The notes under the pieces: model-generated | The model's input: only the letters and a program-made list of their open reading frames with translations | Databases searched by the model: none | Told to the model about the DNA's origin: nothing | Assembly (NCBI RefSeq): GCF_008973485.1 | Contig: NZ_CP031223.1 | Coordinates: 3,669,501 to 3,733,500 of the forward strand | Direction of reading: 5' to 3' | DNA: 64,000 nt | DNA from: Psychrobacillus glaciei | GTDB lineage: Bacteria; Bacillota; Bacilli; Bacillales_A; Planococcaceae | Shown here: piece by piece, positions 1-10,002 of the stretch | How the letters are laid out: each line of letters begins with the position of its first letter | Numbering within the stretch: position 1 is the first letter of the stretch | Program-made: the position numbers and the translations under genes

Positions 1-221
1 CCAAGCTGTTCCGTCTTTTTATTAATTGTATAAAAGCAATAATCACTTGAATCTAATATAGCTACCCTTACAATATACTTAGGAGTTTCAATTGTGTAAG
101 TTCGTTCATCTTTAAAAATAATTCCATAATCAGGTTGCTCTGTAAGCATATTTAAATACATTTCTAAAAAGTCATATTGTATGCTTAAACCTTCTTCACT
201 CAAAGTAGTTGCAGTTAACAT
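1..221 (-). CDS. Partial small protein of the integrated element, 3' end outside window
   Basis: An open frame starts at ATG 221-219 and runs off the left edge without a stop, giving at least 73 residues. The protein begins MLTATTLSEEGLSIQYDFLE and is acidic, with no membrane segment and no motif I recognise. Its start codon shares one base with the stop codon of the 18-codon frame upstream (TAATG), so translation is probably coupled. It lies on the same strand as the recombinase gene at 691-1602 and downstream of it, so it is probably cargo of the same element. Function is unknown. Confidence 0.5.
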   Translation of the reverse strand, partial: MLTATTLSEEGLSIQYDFLEMYLNMLTEQPDYGIIFKDERTYTIETPKYIVRVAILDSSDYCFYTINKKTEQL

Positions 222-277
222 TATTTTTTGCCTTTTTCATCTTTTACAAATTCTTTAATTAGAACTTGATTATCCAT
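221..277 (-). CDS. 18-residue leader-like ORF coupled to the next gene
   Basis: ATG at 277-275 is preceded by an AGGGAG ribosome binding site (minus strand). The frame encodes only 18 residues, MDNQVLIKEFVKDEKGKK, and ends in TAA overlapping the ATG of the next frame. The good ribosome binding site and the TAATG junction support real translation. It could be a tiny protein of the mobile element or a translational leader that opens the following gene. Its length prevents any family assignment. Confidence 0.45.
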   Translation of the reverse strand: MDNQVLIKEFVKDEKGKK

Positions 278-690
278 TTTTTCGCCACTCCCTATTTTTT
301 GACTATCTTTTATTCATATTCCCTTACGTCTCCTAGTACTAATTGTATGTATCACGCTAATAAAAAGCAATTAAAAAAGGTAAAATGATACAAAAGATTT
401 ACAAAAAATGGTCTATAACTAAATTATAGCACTGAAACCATATAAATCTACATATTAAGCGTTGCAAGTAACAAAGATTATCGGTGAATATATTTATCAA
501 TTCACTAAACAGAAGGCTTAAAATTCATTCTAATAGCTTCTGGTAGTTAGTTATGAGACTAGCTCTTTAGTTCAATTTGTTCCTTTAGACAATATAAAAA
601 AGAACCCAATCTAGTGGAAGACTGGATTCTTAAGATTTAAACTTTTGTATTGATAGCTTTTTTTGCATAATTACTACTTAATTGTTTTCT
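278..690. other. Non-coding stretch between small ORFs and recombinase
   Basis: About 410 AT-rich bases with no convincing reading frame on either strand. It holds the recombinase terminator at 594-632 and presumably the promoter of the small gene pair to the left. I see no clear sigma-A promoter and no long repeat. Confidence 0.4.
594..632 (-). terminator. Intrinsic terminator of the recombinase gene
   Basis: The arms at 600-612 and 619-631 pair over 13 positions, two of them G-U, around a 6-base loop. On the minus strand the stem is followed by a T-run (the A-run at 596-600). It lies about 60 bases behind the recombinase stop codon. Confidence 0.7.
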
Positions 691-1602
691 TTATATATTT
701 AAGTTTTTCAATGGATTATGTTTATCATTCTGTTCTTTAAGTTCATTTCCCCACATCGCTACATATCGCATTGTGACATTGATATTTTTATGTCGCATCA
801 TCTTTTGAATTGCAAAGGCTGACATACCACTCATTGCAAGTCGATGACAAAACGTATGCCTAAAAGTATGTGGACTCACCCTTACGTCCTTAAAATTCAT
901 TTGCTTTTGTAAGTTCTTAAACATGAGCATAATGGAGTTGTCTGTCATGGGAGTATTATCACGATTCAAGAACACATATTCATTTTCTTCTCCAAAATGA
1001 TTCTTACAAAAAACTTTATATACAGAAAGTTCCTTTATAAGCTTCTCAGTCAAAAACACTACCTCATACTGGCGGTTTTTACCGTAGACACTCATTGTTA
1101 CATTTGGCATATCAATATCTGACCATTTGAGATTTATTGCTTCCTTCCGTCTCACTCCTGTTCCAAGTAAAAGCATAATCAATAAGTAGCCACGATAACT
1201 GAAGTAACTCTTCTCCTTTCGTCTTAAACTTCGATAGTAAGCCAACATTTGATATATCTGTTCATCTGTAAAAACATCAATTTTCACATCTTCTTTTTGC
1301 AACCTAACCTTACGAGCCATATTTTCACTTACTATTTTTTCTTCGATAAGGTAATTGAAGAATGCTCGGATTCTCATTATTTTTGTATTAATTGTACTTG
1401 GCTTGTTCCCTCTCTCCTGACAATTGATTAGGTAGTTACGTACATGGCTTTGACCAACGTCTTCAATGTTAATTACACCTAGCTCTAGGCAGTGGTCTAT
1501 AAACAGCCCTAACGTTCTCTCATAGTTTCCAATATTGGTCTGCGTTGTGTTCTTAAACTTCCTATCCTCTAAAAAATCTTGATAAGCAAATTTCAAAAGC
1601 AT
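691..1602 (-). CDS. Tyrosine recombinase / integrase
   Basis: A 303-residue site-specific recombinase of the XerC/XerD phage-integrase family, which cuts and rejoins DNA through a covalent tyrosine intermediate. The N-terminal part (about 1-95) fits the SAM-like core-binding domain. The catalytic part shows Arg151 in GTGVRRKEAINL, Lys175 in YGKNRQ, His245 and Arg248 in SPHTFRHTF, His271 in MRHKN and the nucleophile Tyr280. The full set suggests an active enzyme. It reads away from groEL with its start only 95 bases behind the groEL stop, a position where staphylococcal pathogenicity islands and other elements are known to insert. It probably marks the right end of an element extending left of the window. 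Its ribosome binding site lies inside the groESL terminator stem. Confidence 0.9.
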   Translation of the reverse strand: MLLKFAYQDFLEDRKFKNTTQTNIGNYERTLGLFIDHCLELGVINIEDVGQSHVRNYLINCQERGNKPSTINTKIMRIRAFFNYLIEEKIVSENMARKVRLQKEDVKIDVFTDEQIYQMLAYYRSLRRKEKSYFSYRGYLLIMLLLGTGVRRKEAINLKWSDIDMPNVTMSVYGKNRQYEVVFLTEKLIKELSVYKVFCKNHFGEENEYVFLNRDNTPMTDNSIMLMFKNLQKQMNFKDVRVSPHTFRHTFCHRLAMSGMSAFAIQKMMRHKNINVTMRYVAMWGNELKEQNDKHNPLKNLNI

Positions 1603-1607
1603 AAAAA

Positions 1608-1640
1608 ATAACCACCTCTCTAATTTTGAGAAGTGGTTAT
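1608..1640 (-). terminator. groESL terminator overlapping the integrase ribosome binding site
   Basis: The arms 1608-1620 and 1628-1640 form a 13-bp stem with one mismatch and a 7-base loop, followed on the minus strand by TTTTTT at 1602-1607. This is a normal intrinsic terminator for groESL. Its distal arm contains AGAGGTGG, the only ribosome binding site for the recombinase start at 1602. Confidence 0.75.
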
Positions 1641-1696
1641 ATCTTTACTAATTAATTGTGAATTACACAGCTTCACAGAAAGCGATGTAAAAAGAA

Positions 1697-3334
<1,638 letters not shown>

Positions 3335-3362
3335 TTACCTCCTAATTATTGTTTAGTTTTTA

Positions 3363-3647
3363 TTAGCCTATTACAGCTAGAACATCGCTTTCGCGTAATA
3401 TTAAATATTCGTTATTTTCATATTTTACTTCAGTACCTGCATATTTAGAGAAGATGATACGGTCTCCTTCTTTCACGTCTAATTCAACGCGAGCGCCGTT
3501 TTCAAGTACTCGTCCAGTACCGACAGCTATTACTTTTCCTTCTTGTGGCTTCTCTTTAGCAGAGTCTGGAAGTACGATGCCAGATGCTGTTTTTTCCTCA
3601 GCTTCGATTAATTCGATTACGATACGATCACCTAATGGTCTTAACAA
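3363..3647 (-). CDS. groS: 10-kDa co-chaperonin GroES
   Basis: A 94-residue GroES, the heptameric lid of the GroEL chamber. It starts [13 protein letters not shown] and contains the mobile-loop region [18 protein letters not shown] (about 17-34). The start codon is TTG at 3647-3645, preceded by a GGGAGGTAG ribosome binding site; as I recall, B. subtilis groES also uses TTG. It is the first gene of the groESL operon, with the CIRCE operator about 40 bases upstream. Confidence 0.97.
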   Translation of the reverse strand: MLRPLGDRIVIELIEAEEKTASGIVLPDSAKEKPQEGKVIAVGTGRVLENGARVELDVKEGDRIIFSKYAGTEVKYENNEYLILRESDVLAVIG

Positions 3648-3685
3648 GTGAAACTACCTCCCTAAAATAGTTGAATTTGATATTA

Positions 3686-3712
3686 TTAGCACTCTCACTC
3701 TTTGAGTGCTAA
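3686..3712 (-). promoter_or_regulatory. CIRCE operator (HrcA binding site)
   Basis: TTAGCACTC at 3686-3694 and GAGTGCTAA at 3704-3712 are separated by exactly 9 bases, a perfect match to the CIRCE inverted repeat. HrcA binds this element and represses groESL and dnaK operons until heat shock. Confidence 0.97.
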
Positions 3713-3722
3713 CACACTTATA

Positions 3723-3751
3723 ATGATAATTAATCACAGAACATTTTGCAA
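3723..3751 (-). promoter_or_regulatory. groESL sigma-A promoter
   Basis: On the minus strand TTGCAA (3746-3751) and TATCAT (3723-3728) are 17 bases apart. The CIRCE element begins 10 bases past the -10 box, where a bound repressor would block the transcription start. Confidence 0.65.
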
Positions 3752-3833
3752 GCGAGAAGGCTAATTTTTTCTTTTTATCTTTTATTTCCTATACAATGAA
3801 AGAGAATTGTTTTCTTGAGAGGAATTAAATCAT

Positions 3834-4547
3834 ATGAAACAACAAAAAACAGGCTTGTATATTTTAATTGTTTACTGCGTTATGCAGCTTTCTGGGGCTA
3901 TATTTACACCACTTTTACATAAGTTATTTGTTTCCAGGGACTTTGAAAACCCTGTTCTTCTTTCTTATGGTTGGTGGGTATTCATAAGCATGGGGGTTGC
4001 AACGCTTATTACGCTCCTTTTAGTTAGAAAAAATGATGATTTCTTGACTCCATTGAAAGGAAAGCCGTCACCACTTGGGAAGACAGTTGGATGGGGAGTT
4101 CTGGGATTCTTCCTTGTTTTATTAGGTCAAGGGGTTGCAGCGAATATCGAAATAAAATTAGGGGTTGAACCTGGTTCCGAAAATACTGCGCAGTTCATCG
4201 AAATTGCACACGCGGTTCCACTGGCTATTTTCTCCATTGTTTTATTTGCACCTATTTTAGAAGAGTTAATTTTTCGTCGCCTCATTTTTGGTTCTTTATT
4301 GCCAAAAACGAATTTTTTTGTTGCCGCTGCGGTCAGTGCAATAGTGTTTGGAATTATCCACTTCGACTTTACGCACATCCTACTATATGCGGTATCGGGG
4401 TTTATATTCGCTTTCATTTATCACAAGACGAAGCGTATTATGGCTTCGATAATCTCCCATATGCTATTAAATGGGTTTGTTGTGCTCTTCCAATTTTACG
4501 GTGAAGCAATACAAAAATTTCTCGAAACATACACCAATATGCACTGA
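3834..4547 (+). CDS. CPBP-family intramembrane metalloprotease (YdiL-like)
   Basis: A 237-residue polytopic membrane protein of the CPBP/Abi family, related to Rce1 proteases. Motif 1 is EELIFRR (about 142-148) and motif 2 is FGIIHFD (about 173-179); these hold the glutamates and the histidine of the glutamate-type active site. About six hydrophobic segments surround them. An AGAGGA ribosome binding site precedes the ATG. It is divergent from groES, as ydiL is near groES in B. subtilis. Its substrate is unknown; family members process peptides or confer self-immunity to bacteriocins. Confidence 0.88.
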   Translation: MKQQKTGLYILIVYCVMQLSGAIFTPLLHKLFVSRDFENPVLLSYGWWVFISMGVATLITLLLVRKNDDFLTPLKGKPSPLGKTVGWGVLGFFLVLLGQGVAANIEIKLGVEPGSENTAQFIEIAHAVPLAIFSIVLFAPILEELIFRRLIFGSLLPKTNFFVAAAVSAIVFGIIHFDFTHILLYAVSGFIFAFIYHKTKRIMASIISHMLLNGFVVLFQFYGEAIQKFLETYTNMH

Positions 4548-4601
4548 AGAAATGAAAGAAAATCACAAGTGAGCTCCGGGCAAGTTGAAACAAGTCATCA
4601 G

Positions 4602-4639
4602 AAAAGCCTTCTACCAATTAGATTTGGTGGAAGGCTTTT
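4602..4639. terminator. Bidirectional terminator between CPBP gene and rex
   Basis: Arms 4602-4617 and 4624-4639 form a 16-bp stem with one G-T pair and a 6-base loop. A and T runs on both sides let it serve the two convergent genes. Confidence 0.85.
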
Positions 4640-4648
4640 GTTTATGAG

Positions 4649-5290
4649 TTATTCAATACTTTTATTGCGTATGAGATAAATAAGTGTTTGTACTTCTACA
4701 GATAAATCAATTGTATGTACACGAATTGTATCTGGAACATTTAACCTCACTGGAGTAAAATTCAAAATACCTGTTATTTCCGTTTTTGCTAATCGATCAG
4801 CAACTTCCTGTGCAGAGCGACTTGGAACGGTGCATATCACTAACTCAATGCCATACTCTAGCAACTTCTCTTCCATTACACTAGGATTAAAAACTGGAAT
4901 ATCACTTTTCATCATTCCTTCTACTGGGGCCTTTGTATCGAAGGCAACAACAATTTTCGTATTATGGTTTTTTTGAAAGTTATATTTGAGAAATGCAGTA
5001 CCTAAACTACCAACCCCAATTAGCGCAACATTTGCCGCTTCATCCTGATCTAGTGTCTTCCGAAAAAACTCAAGTAAGTTAGCAACATCATATCCATAAC
5101 CTTTTTTACCTAGAGCACCAAAATGAGAAAAATCTCTTCGGATTGTTGCAGAATCTATTTTCATCGCATCACTTAATTCTTGAGATGAGACTCTTTTATG
5201 TCCAGCGTTGTGAAAACTTTGTAAAAATCTATAATATAAAGGAAGTCTTTTCGTTGTTGCTTGAGGAATTTTCGGTGGTTCAGGTTTCAT
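4649..5290 (-). CDS. rex: Redox-sensing transcriptional repressor Rex
   Basis: A 213-residue Rex, a homodimeric repressor that senses the NADH/NAD+ ratio and controls fermentation and respiration genes. Residues 1-80 hold the winged helix with the recognition region [21 protein letters not shown] Rossmann fold follows with GVGSLGTAF near residues 92-100, and the C-terminus has the helix used for domain swapping. Length and position match B. subtilis rex (ydiH). It is divergent from the ABC-F gene. I saw no full TTGTGAA-N6-TTCACAA site in the shared upstream region. Confidence 0.95.
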   Translation of the reverse strand: MKPEPPKIPQATTKRLPLYYRFLQSFHNAGHKRVSSQELSDAMKIDSATIRRDFSHFGALGKKGYGYDVANLLEFFRKTLDQDEAANVALIGVGSLGTAFLKYNFQKNHNTKIVVAFDTKAPVEGMMKSDIPVFNPSVMEEKLLEYGIELVICTVPSRSAQEVADRLAKTEITGILNFTPVRLNVPDTIRVHTIDLSVEVQTLIYLIRNKSIE

Positions 5291-5420
5291 AAAAACACTC
5301 CTATTTCATTGGAACGAATTGATTTTAACTTACTAAACATTCACCTCATTATAAAGCTATAGCGTTGCAACGACAACCCCTATCTATTACACTTAAGAGA
5401 GAATTGAGGTGCGAATCATC

Positions 5421-7355
5421 GTGATTGTTTTACAAGTCAATCAAGTAACAAAGTCCTTTAACGGGGAAGATATATTAACAAACGTTAAGTTAGAGGTTCA
5501 AGACCGGGATCGGGTCGCACTCGTCGGCCGAAACGGTGCTGGAAAATCTACTTTACTTAAAATAATTGCTGGTGAAATGTCGTATGATTCCGGCGATATT
5601 ATTATGCCCAAAAACATTCGATTAGGCTATCTAGAACAACATGCTGGACTGGAGTCAAAGCTCTCCATTTGGGAGGAAATGAAGTCCATCTTCGGTCATC
5701 TAATCGACTCCGAAAAAGAGCTTCGTTCATTAGAATCACAAATGGCCGATCCTTCCGTATACGAAGATTCAGAAGTTTATGCTCGAGTAGCCGGTACATA
5801 CGACGAGCTTCAACTTGCTTTTAATGAAGCAGGCGGTTATCGATTCGAATCTGACATTCGCTCTATCCTTCACGGGATGCAGTTCTTCCCTGAAGATTAC
5901 GATAAGCCTGTGCAAGCATTATCTGGCGGTCAAAAGACAAGACTTGCACTTGCGAAAATGTTGCTTAGCAAACCCGACTTACTTATTTTGGATGAGCCTA
6001 CCAATCATTTAGATATAGCTACATTAAACTTTTTAGAAAATTATTTAAAAAACTATAGTGGTGCGATTCTAATCGTTTCGCATGACCGCTACTTTTTAGA
6101 TCAAGTAGTGAATTTTGTATATGAAGTTTCTCGACATAATGTAGCAAGATATGTTGGTAATTACAGCAGCTACCTAGATCAAAAAGCAAAAAACTACGAA
6201 CGAGATAAAAAAATGTATGAACGACAACAAGAGGAAAAAGCGAAGTTGGAAGACTTCGTCAACAAGAATTTAGCACGTGCCTCTACAACGAAAATGGCAC
6301 AGTCGAGACGTAAGGTAATTGAAAAAACAGACTGGATGGATTCACCAGACGGCGAAGAAAAATCAGCTAACTTTGGCTTTATAATTGACCGTCCAAGCGG
6401 AAACGACGTACTTCGACTGGAAGAAGTTTCTGTCGGATATCCAAATAAAACGGTCTCTACCAATATTTCGTTTTCTGTTTATAAACAAGACCGTATTGCG
6501 CTTGTCGGGCCAAATGGCGTTGGTAAATCTACCTTGCTGAAAACCCTAATGAAACAACTTGATACTGCCGGCGGTAAGATTCAATACGGAACAAATGTCC
6601 AATTTGGGTACTACGACCAAGAACAAGCAGCTCTAACCGGCAATAAAACAGTGCTACTAGAATTGTGGGATGAATGGCCACTGATGAATGAAAAGGATGT
6701 CCGCTCTGTATTGGGACGTTTCCTTTTTAGCGGAGATGATGTGCAAAAAACAGTTTCTACGTTATCTGGTGGAGAAAAAGCAAGACTTGCCCTAGCTAAG
6801 TTAATGCTATTAAAAGCGAACACATTAGTGCTAGATGAGCCTACCAACCATTTAGACTTAGATAGTAAGGAAGTTCTTGAAAATGCCTTACTAGAGTTTC
6901 CTGGAACAATTCTTTTCGTGTCGCATGACCGTTACTTTATTAATAGAATCGCTACAAAAGTTATTGAGTTATCAAAAGACAGCTCTGCTCTTTTCTTAGG
7001 TGATTATGATTACTACCTAGAAAAGATAGAAGAGCTTGAAGAACTTGCATTAGAAAATGCAGTCATTGAAAAAACGGTTGTCGTTAAGACAAGTACTTCA
7101 ACGATTGATAAAGAAGCGAAGAAGAAAGAACGCCAACTCCGACGCCAATTGGAAGAACTAGAATCACAAATTCCAAAAGTGGATTCAGAAATAGCTTCTA
7201 TAGAAGAAAAGCTTTGCGATCCAGTAATTTTCCAAGATCACGAAGCGGTCCAACATTTACAACTTGAATTGGATGAATTGAAAGTAAAACAAGATGATCT
7301 GTCGAATGAATGGCTGGAATTGCAAGAGCTATTAGAAGAAATAGCTTCAAATTAA
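5421..7355 (+). CDS. ABC-F ATP-binding protein (YdiF-like)
   Basis: A soluble protein with two ABC domains and no membrane part, typical of ABC-F proteins that act on the ribosome. Domain 1 has Walker A GRNGAGKST, signature LSGGQKTRLALAK and Walker B LLILDEPTNHLD. Domain 2 has GPNGVGKST, LSGGEKARLALAK and TLVLDEPTNHLD. A charged linker joins them, and the last 90 residues form a predicted coiled coil. I set the start at GTG 5421 because the GAGGTG ribosome binding site at 5406-5411 lies 9 bases before it; the in-frame GTG at 5409 is inside that site. Neighbours match ydiF of B. subtilis. Translation-factor and antibiotic-protection roles both occur in this family, and the sequence does not decide between them. 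Confidence 0.93.
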   Translation: MIVLQVNQVTKSFNGEDILTNVKLEVQDRDRVALVGRNGAGKSTLLKIIAGEMSYDSGDIIMPKNIRLGYLEQHAGLESKLSIWEEMKSIFGHLIDSEKELRSLESQMADPSVYEDSEVYARVAGTYDELQLAFNEAGGYRFESDIRSILHGMQFFPEDYDKPVQALSGGQKTRLALAKMLLSKPDLLILDEPTNHLDIATLNFLENYLKNYSGAILIVSHDRYFLDQVVNFVYEVSRHNVARYVGNYSSYLDQKAKNYERDKKMYERQQEEKAKLEDFVNKNLARASTTKMAQSRRKVIEKTDWMDSPDGEEKSANFGFIIDRPSGNDVLRLEEVSVGYPNKTVSTNISFSVYKQDRIALVGPNGVGKSTLLKTLMKQLDTAGGKIQYGTNVQFGYYDQEQAALTGNKTVLLELWDEWPLMNEKDVRSVLGRFLFSGDDVQKTVSTLSGGEKARLALAKLMLLKANTLVLDEPTNHLDLDSKEVLENALLEFPGTILFVSHDRYFINRIATKVIELSKDSSALFLGDYDYYLEKIEELEELALENAVIEKTVVVKTSTSTIDKEAKKKERQLRRQLEELESQIPKVDSEIASIEEKLCDPVIFQDHEAVQHLQLELDELKVKQDDLSNEWLELQELLEEIASN

Positions 7356-7385
7356 AAAGATACCCATAAAGGGTGTCTTTTTTCG
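7354..7385 (+). terminator. Terminator of the ABC-F gene
   Basis: Arms 7358-7365 and 7371-7378 form an 8-bp stem with one G-T pair and a 5-base loop, followed by a T-run, directly behind the stop codon. Confidence 0.8.
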
Positions 7386-7600
7386 TTGAGTCCACAAGTA
7401 TATGAATAACCTGGTCTCGGCTAGTAGCAAATTGGTCTCGAAGTGATATTTAGTGTAAATAATTGCACCTAGTTAGCATATTTCCATATTAAAAAGGACG
7501 TTTTTGCATATAAGCCTTAAAATATGTCGAACATAGCGGCATAACAATTTGTCGATTCTTGCCCATATATGTTGGTCAACCCCCTTTTTTCACCTAATCT

Positions 7601-7771
7601 TTTTCCACAAATTTATTCACATCAAAAAATGAGTAATAGCAACATATCAACAGACTTATACACACTATCCACAGATTTGAGAGTTTAACATCTACGGAAT
7701 TGTGTATAAAAAAGACACTATATATTGAAACAGCAATAGTTATACACAACTTATCCACAGATTGTGTATAA
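7601..7771. promoter_or_regulatory. DnaA-box cluster, probable DnaA-binding locus
   Basis: Eight 9-mers fit the DnaA box within 171 bases. Six match TTATNCACA exactly: 7613-7621, 7656-7664, 7740-7748 and 7751-7759 on plus, and 7701-7709 and 7763-7771 on minus. Two have one mismatch: TTTTCCACA at 7601-7609 and CTATCCACA at 7665-7673. The stretch 7386-7851 otherwise has no credible gene. From memory, B. subtilis has DnaA-box clusters away from oriC that bind DnaA and temper initiation, one of them next to gcp (tsaD), the gene beside this cluster. Confidence 0.8.
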
Positions 7772-7810
7772 GTACGAATGTTCTCTCTTGACAATCGAAA
7801 AAAACCCTGT

Positions 7811-7847
7811 TAAAAAATCCCCTTTTCTTGTCGAAGAAAAGAGGATT
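7811..7847 (-). terminator. Terminator of the tsaE-tsaB-rimI-tsaD operon
   Basis: Arms 7816-7829 and 7834-7847 form a 14-bp stem with one mismatch and a GTCG loop. The A-run at 7811-7815 is the T-run on the minus strand. It lies 4 bases behind the tsaD stop codon. Confidence 0.8.
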
Positions 7848-7851
7848 CCGT

Positions 7852-8868
7852 TTACCAATTATGAAGTTCCATCCCTGGTCGACCATTCATCGACAAATCT
7901 CCTGTTTTCCCTGCGGAAAACATAGAGGTACCTGCTGCCGCAATCATTGCTGCATTATCTGTGCACAGTGAGATTGGTGGAACATAAAATGGAATATTTT
8001 CTTTTGCAAATGTTTCTTCGAGCGCACGGCGTAGTCCTTTATTCGCAGCAACCCCACCTGCAGCGATGACTTGCTTTACATTGAACTCACGGGCTGCTCT
8101 TAACGTTTTTGCCGTTAACACTTCCACTACACTTTGTTGAAAACCAGCTGCTAAATGGTTGGGATTGATTTCTTCTCCGCGCTGCTCCGCATTATGTTGA
8201 TAATTAATAACCGCTGATTTCAAACCACTGAAACTAAAATCATATGATCCTTCTTCGAGCCAAGCTCTTGGAAATGCCACTGCACCGTCACTTTCATTTG
8301 CCAGTCGATCAATATGAGGACCACCAGGGTATGGAAGATTCAATACACGAGCCACTTTATCGTATGCTTCACCAGCAGCATCATCTCGCGTTTCGCCGAT
8401 TAATTCAAACTGCCCGTCAGCTTTCATTAGTACAAGTTCGGTATGTCCTCCTGAAACAACTAATGCAAGAAGCGGAAATTCCATTGGCTGCACAAGTGCA
8501 TTCGCATAAATATGACCGGCAATATGATGCACGCCAACAAGTGGAAGACCGTTTGCAAAGGAAAAAGCTTTTGCTGCATTTATTCCAATTAAAAGCGCTC
8601 CTACAAGTCCTGGTCCTTCTGTAACTGCTACTGCATCCAAATCTTTTGGCGACATATCCGCTTGTTTCAATGCTTCTTCAATAACAATTGTAATTTGTTC
8701 TACATGATGTCTTGAAGCAATTTCTGGGACAACTCCACCAAAGCGCTTATGGCTTTCAATTTGAGAAGCGACCACATTAGATATAATCTCATGCCCATTT
8801 TTCACGATGGATGCTGCTGTTTCATCACAGCTTGTTTCTATTCCTAAAATATATTGATCTTTTGTCAT
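7852..8868 (-). CDS. tsaD: tRNA threonylcarbamoyladenosine transferase subunit TsaD
   Basis: A 338-residue TsaD (Gcp/Kae1), which transfers the threonylcarbamoyl group from TC-AMP to A37 of ANN-decoding tRNAs together with TsaB and TsaE. The ASKHA fold begins [14 protein letters not shown]. The metal ligands are His115 and His119 in HHIAGH, with the later aspartate in CTDNAAMIA. Its start overlaps the rimI stop by 4 bases. The gene order tsaE-tsaB-rimI-tsaD is the Bacillus ydiBCDE order. Confidence 0.97.
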   Translation of the reverse strand: MTKDQYILGIETSCDETAASIVKNGHEIISNVVASQIESHKRFGGVVPEIASRHHVEQITIVIEEALKQADMSPKDLDAVAVTEGPGLVGALLIGINAAKAFSFANGLPLVGVHHIAGHIYANALVQPMEFPLLALVVSGGHTELVLMKADGQFELIGETRDDAAGEAYDKVARVLNLPYPGGPHIDRLANESDGAVAFPRAWLEEGSYDFSFSGLKSAVINYQHNAEQRGEEINPNHLAAGFQQSVVEVLTAKTLRAAREFNVKQVIAAGGVAANKGLRRALEETFAKENIPFYVPPISLCTDNAAMIAAAGTSMFSAGKTGDLSMNGRPGMELHNW

Positions 8869-9326
8869 TTAAATTCCACCCACATCACAAGCGCATCCTC
8901 CTGCGTATCTGTATAATAGTTTTTTCGTATGCCGCCGTCTTGGAATCCTAATTTATGATATAAATTCTTCGCAATGTCATTTGTTACCCTTACTTCCAAT
9001 GTCATAAGCACCACATTTTGTTCTAGCACTACTCGAATTGCTTCACGCATTAAACCTTCGCCAATTTTATGTCCGCGCATACGTTCCACAACCGCTACAT
9101 TTGTGATATGACTTTCATCCATGACGAGCCACATGCCGCAGTAGCCAATAATCTCTTTTGTTTCTGTCTCCGCCACAATATAATGCGAATACAAATTGGT
9201 CGTCATTTCATGTTCAAATGCTTCTCTGGTCCAAGGAGTCGAAAAAGCTTCTTCTTCTATTAAAAGCACTTGATCGATATCTTCCATTGCCATTTTTCGA
9301 TACGTTATTAGTTGATTAGTTTCCAT
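8865..9326 (-). CDS. rimI: Ribosomal protein S18-alanine N-acetyltransferase RimI
   Basis: A 153-residue GNAT acetyltransferase. The acetyl-CoA pyrophosphate loop is [13 protein letters not shown] (about residues 81-93), following the strand ITNVAVV. The C-terminal [13 protein letters not shown] is the usual GNAT helix with catalytic tyrosine. RimI acetylates the N-terminal alanine of S18 in E. coli; in Bacillales the gene sits in the tsa operon, as here. It overlaps tsaB by 11 bases and tsaD by 4, so translation is coupled. Confidence 0.92.
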   Translation of the reverse strand: METNQLITYRKMAMEDIDQVLLIEEEAFSTPWTREAFEHEMTTNLYSHYIVAETETKEIIGYCGMWLVMDESHITNVAVVERMRGHKIGEGLMREAIRVVLEQNVVLMTLEVRVTNDIAKNLYHKLGFQDGGIRKNYYTDTQEDALVMWVEFK

Positions 9327-10002
9327 TTTTCTTCTGCTCTTTCATCCAGTTTGCTTCTGCTTCTGTCACGCGCAAATATTCAGGCACTGTCATATGCACG
9401 TCAGCTGGTTCTTCCTTTTTCGCAAGTTCTATTAAAACCGCTGCACTTGGCAAATCGAATGCTGCATTTGGACGATGCACTTTATCCCCAAGTACTTCTT
9501 TTATTTGCCCCCAATGAATTGCAACGTCCATTCCTACAAATAAAACCGGTTGTCCCATTTCATCTACAGTTTTAAGTAGCTCTACTAACGACATATGTGC
9601 TTCCTTTACTACTTCACTGTTCGTATAAATGCCCGCAAATACATTGCCGCGCCTTGCATCCATAATCGCACAAACAACACCCGGAAAATGCGGTACATTT
9701 CCAGCTAACACATGTAAACTAGACACCGAAAAAATAGGAATATTTAGTGTCCATGCAAGTGTCTTCCCTATTGTCACACCGATTCGCACTCCTGTATAAG
9801 AACCAGGACCTTTTGCAACGGCAATCGCATCAATTTCTCCAGGTTTGATGTCCGCTTTTTTCAATATTTCTTCAATTGCAGGCATCGTTCCAATCGAATG
9901 CGTAATTTTAAGGGATGATTTATACTCTGCAATCACTTGATTGTCCTTTACAATAGCTACTGCAAGCGGCGTATGTGATGTATCTATTCCTAACCAAATC
10001 AT
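9316..10002 (-). CDS. tsaB: tRNA threonylcarbamoyladenosine biosynthesis protein TsaB
   Basis: A 228-residue TsaB, an inactive ASKHA-fold paralogue of TsaD that scaffolds the t6A complex. It starts MIWLGIDTSHTPLAVAIV and contains GPGSYTGVRIGVTIGKTLA, the family hallmark. It lacks the HxxxH metal pair of TsaD, as expected. The start overlaps the tsaE stop by 4 bases (ATGA). Confidence 0.96.
   Translation of the reverse strand: MIWLGIDTSHTPLAVAIVKDNQVIAEYKSSLKITHSIGTMPAIEEILKKADIKPGEIDAIAVAKGPGSYTGVRIGVTIGKTLAWTLNIPIFSVSSLHVLAGNVPHFPGVVCAIMDARRGNVFAGIYTNSEVVKEAHMSLVELLKTVDEMGQPVLFVGMDVAIHWGQIKEVLGDKVHRPNAAFDLPSAAVLIELAKKEEPADVHMTVPEYLRVTEAEANWMKEQKKNGN

Noticed and set aside
5291-5420. Rex operator in the rex / ABC-F divergent region
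   Set aside because: I could not find TTGTGAA-N6-TTCACAA or a near match.
7594-7794. 66-residue minus frame
   Set aside because: It runs through the DnaA-box cluster, has no ribosome binding site, and its sequence is explained by the repeated boxes.
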